From Diphasiastrum complanatum (taxonomy: Eukaryota > Streptophyta > Lycopodiopsida > Lycopodiales > Lycopodiaceae), in contig CM055113.1 in assembly GCA_029204225.1 (NCBI GenBank), positions 11,988,234-12,052,233 on the forward strand: a stretch of 64,000 nt of DNA, given 5' to 3'. The position numbers were made by a program, and so were the translations under genes. The notes below the pieces were generated by a model. That model was given only the letters and a program-made list of their open reading frames with translations, was not told where the DNA came from and did not search any database. Of the stretch, positions 13,292-24,223 are shown piece by piece. Positions within the stretch are counted from its first letter, which is position 1; the number at the start of each line of letters is the position of its first letter.

Positions 13292-13835
13292 CATTAAGAA
13301 TCAAAAGAATTGATCAACATTGAATCCAAGCCCACACGTGTGAACCACAGCCTGTTGTAGGACCTATAGACAGAGTTTGAAGTAGAAATTAATTTGGTTT
13401 CATTTGGATCACGATAACTCAACGTACATAGTGAACTAGCTCGAGATTGCCAATGAGCTCCAAAAATAATCTATCTCCTTACTATGGAGAGATGGAATAC
13501 ATAGCAAAAGTGACTTCCTTTGTAAAGTTAGGTGAATTTCCAGCATGTAAAAAGGAAGTTAACTTAGTCTTTTTGCCCTAAAATGAAACCCTAGTCTATT
13601 TCCTAGAGTCTTGCCTAGTAGGTGACTAGTTGGTCAATTTTTCACCTTAAACTTAGGTGTAGGTCCTATAATCTAGGAATCACTACCAAAATGACATGAC
13701 CAACCCTTTAGACTTGATCTAACCTATAGTAGGATAGGTTTCCCACTGGCTCCATGGCCACACATGTGTGGGACCCACTTATGTATATTTACATGATTCT
13801 ACATCATTTTTTATCAAGCTAGATTTGCCAATTTT
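13292..13835 (+). repeat. LTR-like repeat, copy A
   Basis: Nearly identical by eye (about 95%) to 26343-26882, same orientation. The end resembles an LTR end: copy B reads ATTCTACA followed by TGGTATTTGATC, an LTR terminus plus a degenerate Met-tRNA primer site; copy A reads ATTCTACATCATTTTT. It contains CACACGTGTG near 13334 and CACACATGTGTG near 13762. The 5' limit and any duplication are unclear. It is followed by about 165 bp of other sequence before the copia element begins. Confidence 0.6.
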
Positions 13836-14003
13836 TGGCAAATCTTCAACTCCTCAAATTTAGCTTGATCTATTTACAACTCTCTTGCTAGATGAATGAA
13901 TGCTTTTAGAAGTGTCTAAAAAATCCAGCTACAAACTAGGAACTTTTGAGACTCCAATAGAGAATGATGTCCATGAAGGATCTTTCACCACCTCTTAAAG
14001 GGG

Positions 14004-14565
14004 ACCTATCCACACGTGTGAAATGACACTTGTAATATTCAGATCCATTTTGATTAGCTTTCATTTGAGTCTAATATGACATCTCCTAAATTATAGGAAT
14101 CTAGAAGGTCAACACAAACCACCAATGGATGATGTGACAAACTTGATAGATCTTATCCAAAGTGGATATGGATGAGTACAATGAGCTGTCCCACACGTCC
14201 TAGATTCAGCTTTGAGAGAGATTATTGTGATTTTGTACTTGATCCATGATGGATCAATTATTGAGCTAATGATGAGAAATCTTGGTTTGTGAAGCAATCT
14301 TTGTTTTTTCACTCTCTTAAGCACTTTCTTTGTGGATGAATGCTAAGTAGATGTTTAGTAAACTATTTCTCTATTATCAGGCCGTACAATAGCTGTACTT
14401 CACACGTGTGAAGCCGTGGATCATCATTTTTTATTGTTCTTGCTTGGAATCACAAAGATTGTCAAGTAGAAGCTAGTCTTGATATAGATCAAGATCATAA
14501 GCTACCAATCACTCTTTGTGATCATTTGTAGATCAAATTCAGTCCTTAAACTCTGATTTTTTACA
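14004..14565 (+). repeat. 5' LTR of copia element (truncated)
   Basis: It matches the 3' LTR from its base 69 onward. Differences by eye include two blocks absent here: about 21 bp after ATTATAGGA (a local duplication in the 3' copy) and about 13 bp near TAGAAGCTAG. CACACGTGTG occurs near 14012 and 14401. It ends TTTTTTACA directly before the primer site. Confidence 0.85.
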
Positions 14566-14577
14566 TGGTATCAGAAA
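14566..14577 (+). promoter_or_regulatory. tRNA-Met primer binding site
   Basis: TGGTATCAGAAA directly follows the LTR end ACA. It matches the plant consensus TGGTATCAGAGC, complementary to the 3' end of initiator methionine tRNA, with the last two bases changed. Confidence 0.85.
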
Positions 14578-15182
14578 CAAGTCAAAGAGCTTAGTTGATG
14601 ATCAAAAAATCTTCATTTTGGTGAAAGCATTGGTGCTAGATTCATTTTGAAGGAGGGCGACCTTTTCTAATAGTTTACTTGTAATGTTGAGGTTCAGATT
14701 AGTGTGGAAAGTTTAGATGTACTTCTCACATGTGTGAGAGGCTATTGGAGTTGTACTTTCACCAAAACTTTGTGTTTTTTCAATATTTGAGCTTCAAACA
14801 AGTTGTGTAGAGTGAAACTAGTTTTAATGAAAAACCATTGTTTTCTTCATAGATTTGATGAGTAAATGGTGTTAGAAGCTTATTAAACCTACAAATCCTT
14901 GAAAGAGAGTTTGAGGCTTATGTTATTTAGTTCAATAGTGAAACTAAAACCATTCTAAACACTATTGGAAGGCATTGGCACTTCCAAGAGTCAAATCCAA
15001 GCTTCTAAGTGAATAGATTGTGTAGAATACTGTTTTCCAAATCTTTTTGAGTTCAAGATCATTATAGATCTTGCTTCTTGGGTCTAGTGAGATTCAGGAG
15101 AGTAGCATTTAAGCTAAATTTTGAGAAAGGAAGAAGGGAGAGCCTTTGAATAGTACATTTGTTGTACTTGTTACTAGATAGA

Positions 15183-15955
15183 ATGGGTTCAATTGGAGCC
15201 TATCTTCTTGAGGCTAGTGAAAGGCTAAATTCTAATAATTATTCAACTTGGAAAGTAATAATGGAATCATTACTTGTGCTCCAAGATACGTTTGATCTTG
15301 TCATAGGTGAGGAAGAAGAACCTCAAGGAGGGGAGGTACAAAAATAGAGCTAGACTAGCATCACATTGCATGAAAATGAATGTTAGTAATGAACTTCTAA
15401 AGGAAGTGGCATCTTGTACCTCGACCAAGGAGGCATGGAACTACCTTAAAGAGATTTATGAATCCAGAAATACCTCTAGAGTGCTTATGATTAGAAACAA
15501 AGTTCTTCAAGCATTAGAGGAAGTGATGAGAGTGCTCAAGAGTATGTCTTGAAAATAAAATCTCTCGACAAAGAACTTTCCATCATTAGTGAGGGTATTC
15601 ATGATGATGAACTTGCTCAAATCATTTTGAATGTCTTGGAGATGAGTTCTCCAATCTTGTACAAAGCTTTGCTATTCAAGATGCACTACCTTCCATTGAC
15701 AAGCTCCATAGTGTGCTTGTGACCGAGGAGAGTAGGATCCTTCATGTCAAGCAAAGGATTGGATCCTTGAAGTTGCATGATGGTGATGAGAAGGCCAACT
15801 TCTCAAGCAAGGGAATGGCAAAGTCAAAGAAGAAGATCCAACACAAGGAGACCAAGAATGATGATCAACCATCAAGCTCCAAAGGTGGAAAGAAGAACAA
15901 AGCCAAACTGAAGTGCTTCTTTTGTGGAAAGAAGGGGCACTTTGCATCCGAGTGA
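15183..15955 (+). pseudogene. Copia gag, frameshifted
   Basis: It begins with MGSIGAYLLEASERLNSNNY, typical of copia gag starts (Leu-x-x-x-Asn-Tyr-x-x-Trp), and reaches a zinc knuckle at 15914-15955. The reading frame changes near 15345 and again near 15550 and 15650. The knuckle reads C-F-F-C-x4-H-x4 and then TGA (15953-15955) where the fourth zinc ligand should be: a TGC-to-TGA change. Downstream residues (Lys-rich) continue in frame, which supports a point mutation. A homologous gag on the minus strand lies at 26006-26346. Confidence 0.85.
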
Positions 15956-16074
15956 TTCAAGAAGAAGAATGCACAAGGAGAGAGCAAACAAGGCAACCTC
16001 ACTCTTGAGGAAGATGAGGATGAAGTGGATTCATCCTTGATGGCTTCTACATCAACATCAAAGAGCTACTCCAA

Positions 16075-17597
16075 TGACACATGGTGGATTGATAGTGGTG
16101 CTAGTTTCCACATGACATTCCAAAAGGAATTTTTTCTCAACTCTTGTACCTTTTGTAGGTTGTAAAAAGTCTATTCTAACAGCAAGTGATCAAGAATGTA
16201 GAATAGATGGAGTGGGAACTATTCCCTTAAGTCTTGGATCTTCTAAAAGAGTAGATCTTGATAATGTACTCTATGTTCCTACACTCACTAAGAATCTGTT
16301 AATTGTAGGACAATTGATGGATGATGGCTTAGATGTCCATTTTAAGCAAGGTGTTTGCTCCATAATGATGAATAATACTTGCATTGTAAAGGGATCCAAG
16401 CAAGGAAGGCTTTTTAAGCTAAATGCTTATGTTTTTCTTGGAAGTGTGAACATGGTGAAGGAGGAACTCAATCAAGTGGAGCTTTGGCATAAGAGGTTGG
16501 GCCACCCGAACTTCAAATCTATGGAAATGCTATGCACCAAGGATCTTGCTCTCGGCCTTCCAAAGACACTCTCAAAGTGTGGAAAAAGTTGTGAAGCTTG
16601 TAGCCTCTCAAAGGCACACAAGCTACCTTTTGATATCTCTTCCACTAGATCCACAAAAGCATTAGATCTTATTCATAGTGATGTGCACTCTTTTTCTCAA
16701 GAATCTAATGGAGGTGCATCTATGTATGTATCTTTTATTGATGATTACTCTAGATACACTTGGATTGAACTTTTGGATTCCAAAAGTAAAGTGTTTGAAG
16801 CTTTTGTTAAGTTCAAAACTCTAGTTGAAAATCAATTTGATGCTAGAATTAAAGTATTGAGGAGTGATAATGATGGAGAGTATATCTCCACCAAGATGAT
16901 AGAGTTTTGTAAATCCAATGGCATTAAGAGAGAACTTACATGTACTTATAGTCCTCAACAAAATGGTATTGCCGAGAGGATGAATAGAACACTTTGTGAG
17001 TGTGCTAAGGCTTTGAGATTAGATGCATCTCTACCTAAGTCCTTTTGTGGAGAGGCTATTATTTGTGCAACTTATTTGTGTAATAGATTGCCATGTAAGC
17101 CCATTGGAGGCATAACATCTTATGAGGCTCTATTTTGTAAGAGCACGAATCTTAAAGATCTAAGAATTTTCGGATCTACTTGCTATGTTTTTCAAGCATT
17201 AGATACAAGAAAAAAGGATGATCCTACTTCTATTAAGGGGATCTTTGTTGGTTATGCTGAAAATAGCAAAAGATATAGAGTCTATAATCCAATCACTAAG
17301 AATATTTTAGTGAGTAGAGATGTTACTTTTGATGAAGGTAACTACTACAAGTTGAATGAGAAAGCTTCTAATCCATCTTATGTCAAGGATCTTGTAAGGT
17401 TTGAGGAGGAGCCTACATTTGATCAAGATCTTGAAGATCCATCTCAAGATCCAAGGACTCCAAGGGGATCTACAAGAAGGAAGGTTGAGCCCTCAAGGCT
17501 CACATATGTTGACAAAGGTGAACAAAGGGAAGATCTTTATTCACTTACCTCTTACACTTTTCTAACTTCTATGTTTGATGAGCCAAGTTGCCTTTAA
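16075..17597 (+). pseudogene. Copia protease-integrase region
   Basis: The protease active site W-W-I-D-S-G-A lies at 16082-16102; a frameshift near 16165 separates it from a long open frame, 16212-17597. That frame holds the GAG-pre-integrase segment (NVLYVPTLTKNLL), the zinc-binding HHCC (H-K-R-L-G-H ... C-x2-C), and the D,D-35-E core: Asp in FIDDYSRYTW, Asp in VLRSDNDGEY, Glu in QNGIAERMNR. All three catalytic residues are present. The frame ends just before reverse transcriptase at a stop (17595-17597). It looks intact through 460 codons, so decay is recent or patchy. Confidence 0.9.
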
Positions 17598-17599
17598 GA

Positions 17600-19125
17600 A
17601 GCTATGGAGTCACAATAATGGAGGGATGCCATGCAAAAGGAGTATGATGCTCTTATGGAGAATCATACATGGAAGCTTGTGGATCTTCCTCATGGAAGAA
17701 AGCCACTTGAGTGAAAATGGATCTATAGATTGAAGTACAATCAAGATGGGAGCATCAACAAACACAAGGCAAGGCTAGTGGCATAGAGGTTCTTGCAGAC
17801 CAAGCCTAGTAGATTTTGATGAAACTTTTGCTCCTGTTGCTAAGCTAGTTTCCATAAGGTTGATTATTTCTCTTGCAACTACTTTCAATTGGCCTCTATT
17901 TCAACTTGATGTGACTAATGCTTTTCTCAATGGATATTTGGAAGAGGAGATTTTCATGAGGCAACCCGAGGGCTTCATCAAAGAAGATCAAGAGAAAAAA
18001 GTGTGTTTGTTGCTAAGAAGCCTTTATGGGCTTAAGCAAGCACCTAGAGCTTGGTACTCTAGGTTGAATACTTTCTTGAACTCTATTAAGTTTGTTGTAA
18101 TTGCTTATGATCATTCTTTGTACTTAAGATTTAATGATGGTAAAATCATCATTCTCATTTTGTATGTTGATGACATTATCCTTAGTGGAAATGATCTTGA
18201 TGGTATACAAGAAGTGAAAGTAGCATTGTTTAAGGAGTTTAAGATGGTGGATCTTGGTAATCTTCCTTTCATATTAGGAATAGAAGTTTCAAGAGGCAAG
18301 GATTTGAGTTTTATTTGTCAATCCAAATATGCTTCTTCTATCTTAGAAAAGTTTGAAATGAAAGATTGTAAAGGAGTAGAAACTCCTATGGAGCAAAATG
18401 TAAAAGTTTCCAATAGTGATGATGAAGCATCCTTTGAGGACATCACACTATATAGGAGACTTGTAGGCACCTTGATCTATCTTACTATAACTAGACCTGA
18501 TCTAAGTTATACTGTAGGCAAACTAAGCCAATCTATGCAAAATCCATTGGTTTGTCATTGGAAAAATGCAAAAAGGGTGTTGAGGTACATCTCGGCCACC
18601 AAAAACTTTGGCATTTTATATGATGGATCTAATCTTGCCTTAAGGGCATATTCGGATGTTGATTTTGCAGGTGATAAGGTGGATAGGAGGTCCACAAGTG
18701 CTTTTGTTACCTTCCTTTGCAATGGCATAGTGTCTTGGCTTTCCAAAAAGCAAGATACTATTTCTCTATCTTCAACCGAATCGGAATACAAGGCACTAAC
18801 ATCCACAACAAAAGAGATCCTATGGTTGAAGAGGCTTTTGGTGGAGTTGCAAGTCATGGAGGCCGAGGAGCAGCCAATAATATTTTGTGACAACCAATCA
18901 AGCCAAGCATTAGCAACCAATCCCACATTCCATGCAAGGAGCAAGCACATAAAGATTGCTCACTATTTTGTGAGGGAAAAGGTTCAAGCAAAGGAGATCA
19001 AGCTACATCATGTGTCTTCCTCATATTGACTTGCTGATCTACTCACTAAAGCCTTGCCAAAGGCTTCATTTATCAAGTTAAGATCAGCCTTAGGAGTTGT
19101 AGATAGATGTACTATAGTTATATCA
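17600..19125 (+). pseudogene. Copia reverse transcriptase-RNase H
   Basis: The N-terminal part (17600-17858) is broken by at least four stops (for example near 17617, 17712, 17786 and 17815) but still reads W-R-D-A-M and the KARLVA region. From 17860 an open frame of 389 codons carries FQLDVTNAFLNG, the LYGLKQAPRAWY motif, the catalytic YVDD (near 18159-18173), the TRPDLSYTVG region and RNase H motifs SSTESEYKAL and CDN...RSKHI. A stop at 19027-19029 cuts LADLLTKALPK, which continues after it. This is the most intact reverse transcriptase in the window. Confidence 0.92.
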
Positions 19126-19144
19126 TGTAAAAATTGAGGAGGAG

Positions 19145-19812
19145 TGTTAGAATTAAGCAATTTTCACATGGTTTTTGATGTATTTTGACATCTGTGTGGA
19201 TCCACACGTGTGAGGACCTGTCCACACGTGTGAAATGACACTTGTAATATTCAGATCCATTTTGATTAGCTTTCATTTGAGTCTAATATGACATCTCCTA
19301 AATTATAGGAGTTAGGTCCTAGATTGTAGGAATCTAGAAGGTTAACACAAACCACCAATGGATGATGTGACAAACTTGATAGATCTTATCGAAAGTGGAT
19401 ATGGATGAGTACAATGAGCTGTCGCACACGTGCTGGATGCAGCTTAGAGAGAGATTATTGTGATTTTGTACTTGATCCATGATGGATCGATTATTGAGCT
19501 AATGATGAGAAATCTTGGTTTGTGAAGCAATCTTTGTTTTTTCACTCTCTTAAGCACTTTCTTTGTGGATGAATGCTAAGTAGATGTTTAGTAAACTATT
19601 TCTCTGTTACCAGGCCGTACAGTAGCTGTACTTCACACGTGTGAAGCCGTGGATCATCATTTTTTATTGTTCTTGCTTGGAATCACAAAGATTGTCAAGT
19701 AGAAGCTAGATTTGGAAGCTAGTCTTGATATAGATCAAGATTCCAAGCTACCAATCACTCTTTGTGATCATTTGTAGATCAAATTCAGTCCTTAAACTCT
19801 GAGTTTTGAACA
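19145..19812 (+). repeat. 3' LTR of copia element
   Basis: It starts TGTTAGAATTAAGC after the polypurine tract and ends near TTTTGAACA. It contains CACACGTGTG at about 19201, 19217 and 19633. The exact 3' end is uncertain by a few bases because the 5' LTR reads TTTTTTACA there. Confidence 0.8.
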
Positions 19813-19959
19813 CAAAATAGTTATCCAATGAAATTGCTTTATCAACAACAAATGTAGATTTGAAAGCATCTAATTTCATTGTCTTGTCATACAAGGTACT
19901 AAACACCATGAATCTTAAAGATAAGAAACAAGCCACTTTATGTCTACTAATACTATCCC

Positions 19960-20887
19960 AAAAGTATTAAAAAATAATAGACTCTCCGATGCTCTCCACC
20001 CTTGCAAGATGCACACTTAAATGGACAATTTGCATGCAATTTGATGACTCAGCCTTTGTCATTAAAGATCTCCATGAAACTCTCATGCTTTGAAGCTGAT
20101 CCTCAAGATCTTCCTCCTTTTGATGCTCCTCCTCAATGCTAGCAAGATCACACTTTTCCAAGATCTCCACTTGAGTGATCTCCTCCTTTGCCAAGTTCAC
20201 ATTCTTAAAAGCAATATTAGCTTCCAATTTCAACAATCTTCCATGTTTAAATCCTTTTGCAATGCAAACATCATTCTTCAAAATGGAATAGACTCCATGC
20301 TTAAAGTGGACATCCAAACCACTTTCCAAAAGCTAACCAACACTTAGCATATTCTTGGTAATTGATGGTACATAAAGGACATTTTCTAGATCCGTACTTA
20401 TTGAGGATTCTAGATACAAAGAGATGGTACCAACACCATCTATCCTACACTCTTCATCACTTGCAGTAAAGACAAAAATTTTAGCATCATTGATTGAGTG
20501 TAAGGTTGAAGAAAAAGTCCTTTTCACAAGTCATGTGGGAGCTAGCCCCACTATCAATCCACCAAGTGTCTCGTGAATTGCTATTGCTTGTTGGTGAGGA
20601 TGTAGATGCCATCAAGAATATATCTACTTCATCCTCCTCCTCCTCATGTGCAAGGTTTCCTTGTTTGTCCTCCTCCTCCTGTGCAAGGTTTCATTGTTTG
20701 TCCTCCTCTTGTGCTCTTAGCATCTTGTAGCTTTCGGATGCATAATGCCCCTTCTTTTATAAAATAAGCATTTTTGCTTTGACTTGTCCTTCTTGCCCTT
20801 TGAGCTTCATGCTTCATCCTCTTCTTTGGCCTCCTTTGGATGTTTTTTCTTTCCGTTGGTCTTATTTTTGCCCTTGAATGAGAAATT
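19960..20887 (-). pseudogene. Minus-strand copia remnant, 3' half
   Basis: Read from 20887 down: a lysine-rich gag end; a degenerate zinc knuckle (C-L-F-Y...G-H-Y-A-S-E-S, two ligands lost); the protease site W-W-I-D-S-G-A-S-S-H-M-T near 20550-20580; NVLYVPSITKNMLSVG; and G-L-D-V-H-F-K, the GAG-pre-integrase segment. It is closely related to the plus-strand copia at 14004-19812 (for example ENVLYVP and LDVHFK). After EITQVE the similarity ends (about 20180). The gag half of the same copy is at 26006-26346; the chromovirus inserted between them. Confidence 0.85.
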
Positions 20888-20892
20888 GGCTT

Positions 20893-21357
20893 AGTTATGG
20901 ACTACAGGATACAGGCCTACTGGGCTACTCTGCATATATTCCGCAGGCCTCTTTACATTTATTGTTGGTTATGTATATTTCTGGTTACGCATTTTATATT
21001 AGTCATGTACAGGCCCCAAGGCCTTTTTATATGCTTATGACCCGCACTGGGTCCTTTTTTATGACATTGACTGGCCTTGGGCCCTTCTTATATGGTTATA
21101 TGTGGAGTGGGGGCCCGTAGGAGGGCGCACTATTTTCCCTCCACATTTTGCCTCCCTTTACTTTTGAATTCCTATTTTAGGGTTCATTGGTAGGGTATTT
21201 ATAGGGGTATTTGTACACTCATTTTTCAGATTATTGATTGGTATTGCTTGGGCTCTTCGTGGGAGAACCTATTGTCTTGTCTATTGCTTGTAGGGCTTTA
21301 GTCTATTGCTGTCTTTTATGCTTCATTGATTCAACACCTGAGATTTTGATCATAACT
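20893..21357 (+). repeat. 5' LTR of chromovirus
   Basis: It runs AGTTATGGACTACAGG ... GATTTTGATCATAACT. It carries an extra 14 bp (CACATTTTGCCTCC region near 21145) not found in the 3' copy. TATTTATAGGGG at about 21197 is a likely TATA box. Confidence 0.93.
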
Positions 21358-21370
21358 TGGTATCAGAGCA
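21358..21370 (+). promoter_or_regulatory. tRNA-Met primer binding site
   Basis: TGGTATCAGAGCA follows the 5' LTR with no gap: an exact match to the plant initiator-Met primer site consensus. This fixes the 3' end of the LTR at CATAACT. Confidence 0.95.
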
Positions 21371-22121
21371 CTTTCCAGATTGCTGAATTTCAGATCTGAA
21401 TTTCTGATTGGTGCTTATTTTCCTTGCTGATTTTTCTCTCTTTGCTGAGGGCTTTCGTCTCTTTGCTTCAGCAACATTTAGCACAGTTTGGAGGAGGACC
21501 AACTCCCATCAGAGCATTTTCCTTGGCGGAGCTTTAGCAGATAGTTAGCGGAAGTACTTTTTCTAAATTTGGCGGCCGGAAAAAATATATATATATATAT
21601 ATATTGGACAAATTATTTCTGGCGCCCAAGTTCCAAATCCTTTTCCCTCTTTTTTTTTGAATCTTCCATTTGATTCAAGGAGAGGATTCCCAGCCATCTT
21701 TTTAGCATTGATTGGAGGTTGTCCAGCGCCCTACTTCATCACATTTTTCAGCCATTGTTCCAGCAAAGTTTCAACCATATTTCAGTTTTGATTGGAGGCT
21801 GTCCATCGCCCTATTTCATCATGTTTTTCACAGATTTCCAGCCATATTCTCAGCATTAATTGGAGGCTGTCCAGCGCCCAATTTCATTCTCCTTGTGGTC
21901 ACATTTTCCAGCCAGCTCTTCGCACACGCTTGGAGCTCTATCGAGAGGTATCTTTACTGATTTTTCCTTGCTTTCCACATCTTTTCTTGACATTTGTCAT
22001 TTCCTTTCTTGCTCTTAGTGTCGTTTGTGTATCTAAAGTGTATTGGGGGTGATGACAAAAGTCCACTCCCTCGAATATTAAGCTTTTCTTACACTCTCTT
22101 CACTTCCTGCATTCCTTCACC
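21371..22121 (+). other. Chromovirus leader with internal repeats
   Basis: This is the untranslated leader between primer site and gag. It contains a run of AT dinucleotides (about 21584-21603) and three imperfect repeats of ATTGGAGGyTGTCCAkCGCCC (near 21711, 21790 and 21857), each followed by TTCATCxxxTTTTTCA-type sequence. No coding region is supported. Confidence 0.7.
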
Positions 22122-22732
22122 ATGGATACTTCCCCTACATCTTCTGAGCCTCGCATATCGTCTTCCACTTACCTTGACAAAGTACAGCATGAATCTGAGA
22201 TCATCTTAGGGAAGCCATGAGTGATGTACGCACTGATTTACGCCAGGAGTTACCAGAGACGTTGACTGCACTTTCTGCCCAGATTGCTACACTATCATTA
22301 CAATCCAGTGTTTCTCCACTATCTCCACATGTTCTCCCACAACGTACATTTCCACCACCCGAGACTCCTTCATCTTATGGTCCTTTGCCACGAGACTTTA
22401 AGAATAAGGTTCAGCTTACTGTGTATTCTGGGTCATTCGATGGGAATGAACTCGAGAATTGGTATTCTAAGCTTGAGACCTACTTCCTTATGTTTCCTAA
22501 GACTGACATTCAGCAGATATATTTGGCTGCTTTACATTTGGAGGGCCGTGCTGCTACTTGGTGGCGCATGTTTCGCCAGACGACTTCACACCTTGGCCTT
22601 GCTAGTTGGACAGAGTTTATGACAGCACTCCGCCTAGCGATGATTGATCCTCAGTGGCTTATTCGACAGCACGACATCTTTCGCAGTTTATCTCACACTT
22701 CTCGTCTTCCTTTTCGTATGTCTATTGTGTAG
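22122..22732 (+). pseudogene. Chromovirus gag, C-terminus deleted
   Basis: A likely start at 22122 (ATGGATACTTCC) is separated by a 1-nt shift near 22205 from the main frame 22217-22732. The gag core is clear: L-T-V-Y-S-G-S-F-D-G, then W-Y-S-K-L-E-T-Y-F, then A-A-T-W-W-R. At about 22700 (SHTSR|LPFRMS) the sequence jumps straight into the conserved start of reverse transcriptase, so the rest of gag, the zinc knuckle and the protease are gone. The stop at 22730-22732 lies already in reverse-transcriptase-derived sequence. Confidence 0.85.
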
Positions 22733-24223
22733 CGCGAGGAAGTCTAGAGTCAGGTGTCTGATTTATTATGTCAAGGCCTTATTCTTCCTAGCCACAGTCC
22801 TTTTGGTGCTCCTGTTTTACTTGTTGATAAGAAGGATGGTACTAAACGTCTATGTATTGATTATCGTGCTTTAAATAAACTTACTATCCGTAATCAGTAC
22901 CCCATCCCTCATATGGATGACTTGTTTGACCAGTTAGGCCAAGCCAAGATCTTTTCTAAACTTGACCTCCGTTCCGATTATCACCAGATTCGTATGCATC
23001 CTCCTGATGAGCACAAGATAGCTTTCCGTACCCACTTTGGTCTGTATGAGTTTCGTGTCCTTCCTTTTGGTGTTACCAATGGCCCGCCCACTTTTCAAAA
23101 TGTCATGAATAACATCTTTCGTCCTCTGCTTGGAAAGTGTGTCATTGTTTATTTTGACGATATCCTCATTTATAGCACCACTCTCTCTCTTCATGTTCAG
23201 CACGTTCGTTCTGTTTTTGTTTTGTTAGTTACTCATCATCTGTATGCTAAACGTTCTAAATGTTCTTTTGCTGTTGTACAAATCAAGTTTTTGGGCTTCT
23301 TTGTTACTAATGGTACTGTTCATCTCGACCCTCGTAAGGTCCATTCTATTCTTTCATGGCCTGTGCCTGCTGATGTTCATGATGTTCGTATGTTTCTTGG
23401 TCTTGCTATCCATCTTCGTAAACCAGTTGCTCATTTTGCCACTCTTGCATCTCCTTTGCATGCTCTGTTGAAAAAGGAAACTTCGTTTGCTTGGACTCCC
23501 GCATGTCAGTCAGCTTTTGATACTTTGAAGGTTAAGCTTACCACTGCCCCTGTTTTATGTCTTCTAGATTTTTCCCAGCGTTTTGCTGTTAAGACTGATG
23601 CTAGTTCCACAAGATTAGGTGCTTTGTTACGTCAGCATCAGTGTGTTATTGCATATGAATTCCGTCGTCTTCGTTCGTATGAGCAGCGCTATGCCACTCA
23701 TGAAAAAGAGTTGTTTGCTATCATTTTTGCTTTAAAGAAGTGGCGTCATTATCTGTATCGTGTTCCGTTTGATGTTTTTACTGATCACCAGTCACTTCGT
23801 TATTTGTATACACAAAAGGATCTTAGTGATTGTCAGTACCGTTGGCTTCAATTTTTACAGTCCTTTCATTTTGATATTCATTATAAGCCTGATAAAAATA
23901 ACGCTGCTGCTGATGCTTTGTCTCGTTTACCTGCTCTTACTTACAGTCTTGTTACGTCTCCCCACTCTTGGTATGATGATCTTCCTCAAGCTTATGCCAC
24001 ATGTGCAGACTTTTGTGATATTATGTCATCTACCTCTCGTCCTTCCTCTCACCCTCACCAGGTTTATTCCATTGTTAATCATCATTTGTTTCACTATGGT
24101 TCGTTATGTATTCCCAACACTCTCGACATACGTCCACACCTCTTTCTTGATGCCCATTCCTCTCCTGTTGGTGGCCATTTTGGTTTTCAGAAGTCCTTGT
24201 TCCGTTTGAAAGAACATTTTTAG
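22733..24223 (+). pseudogene. Chromovirus reverse transcriptase-RNase H
   Basis: Reverse transcriptase motifs in order: FGAPVLLVDKKDG, LCIDYRALNKLT, FSKLDLRSDYHQI, the catalytic VYFDDILIYS, then FLGFFVT. RNase H follows with its acidic residues in KTDASS, THEKELFAI and FTDHQSLRYL, and ends at ADALSRLP. After that comes the start of the integrase zinc domain (GGHFG). The open frame runs from about 22745 to a stop at 24221-24223. There are two stops just upstream (22730 and 22745 region). Otherwise it is intact for about 490 codons. Confidence 0.93.

Larger units (their letters stand above)
14004..19812 (+). mobile_element. Ty1/copia retrotransposon, 5' LTR truncated
   Basis: A nearly complete element: 5' LTR (14004-14565), primer site, gag, protease, integrase, reverse transcriptase, RNase H, polypurine tract (GAGGAGGAG, 19136-19144) and 3' LTR (19145-19812). 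Protease then integrase then reverse transcriptase is the copia order. The first roughly 68 bp of the LTR, present in the 3' copy, are missing from the 5' copy, so homology starts abruptly at GGACCTxTCCACACGTGTG. Frameshifts in gag and several stops (15955, 17597, 17618, 17712, 19027) make it inactive. No flanking duplication can be tested because the 5' end is lost. Confidence 0.92.
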
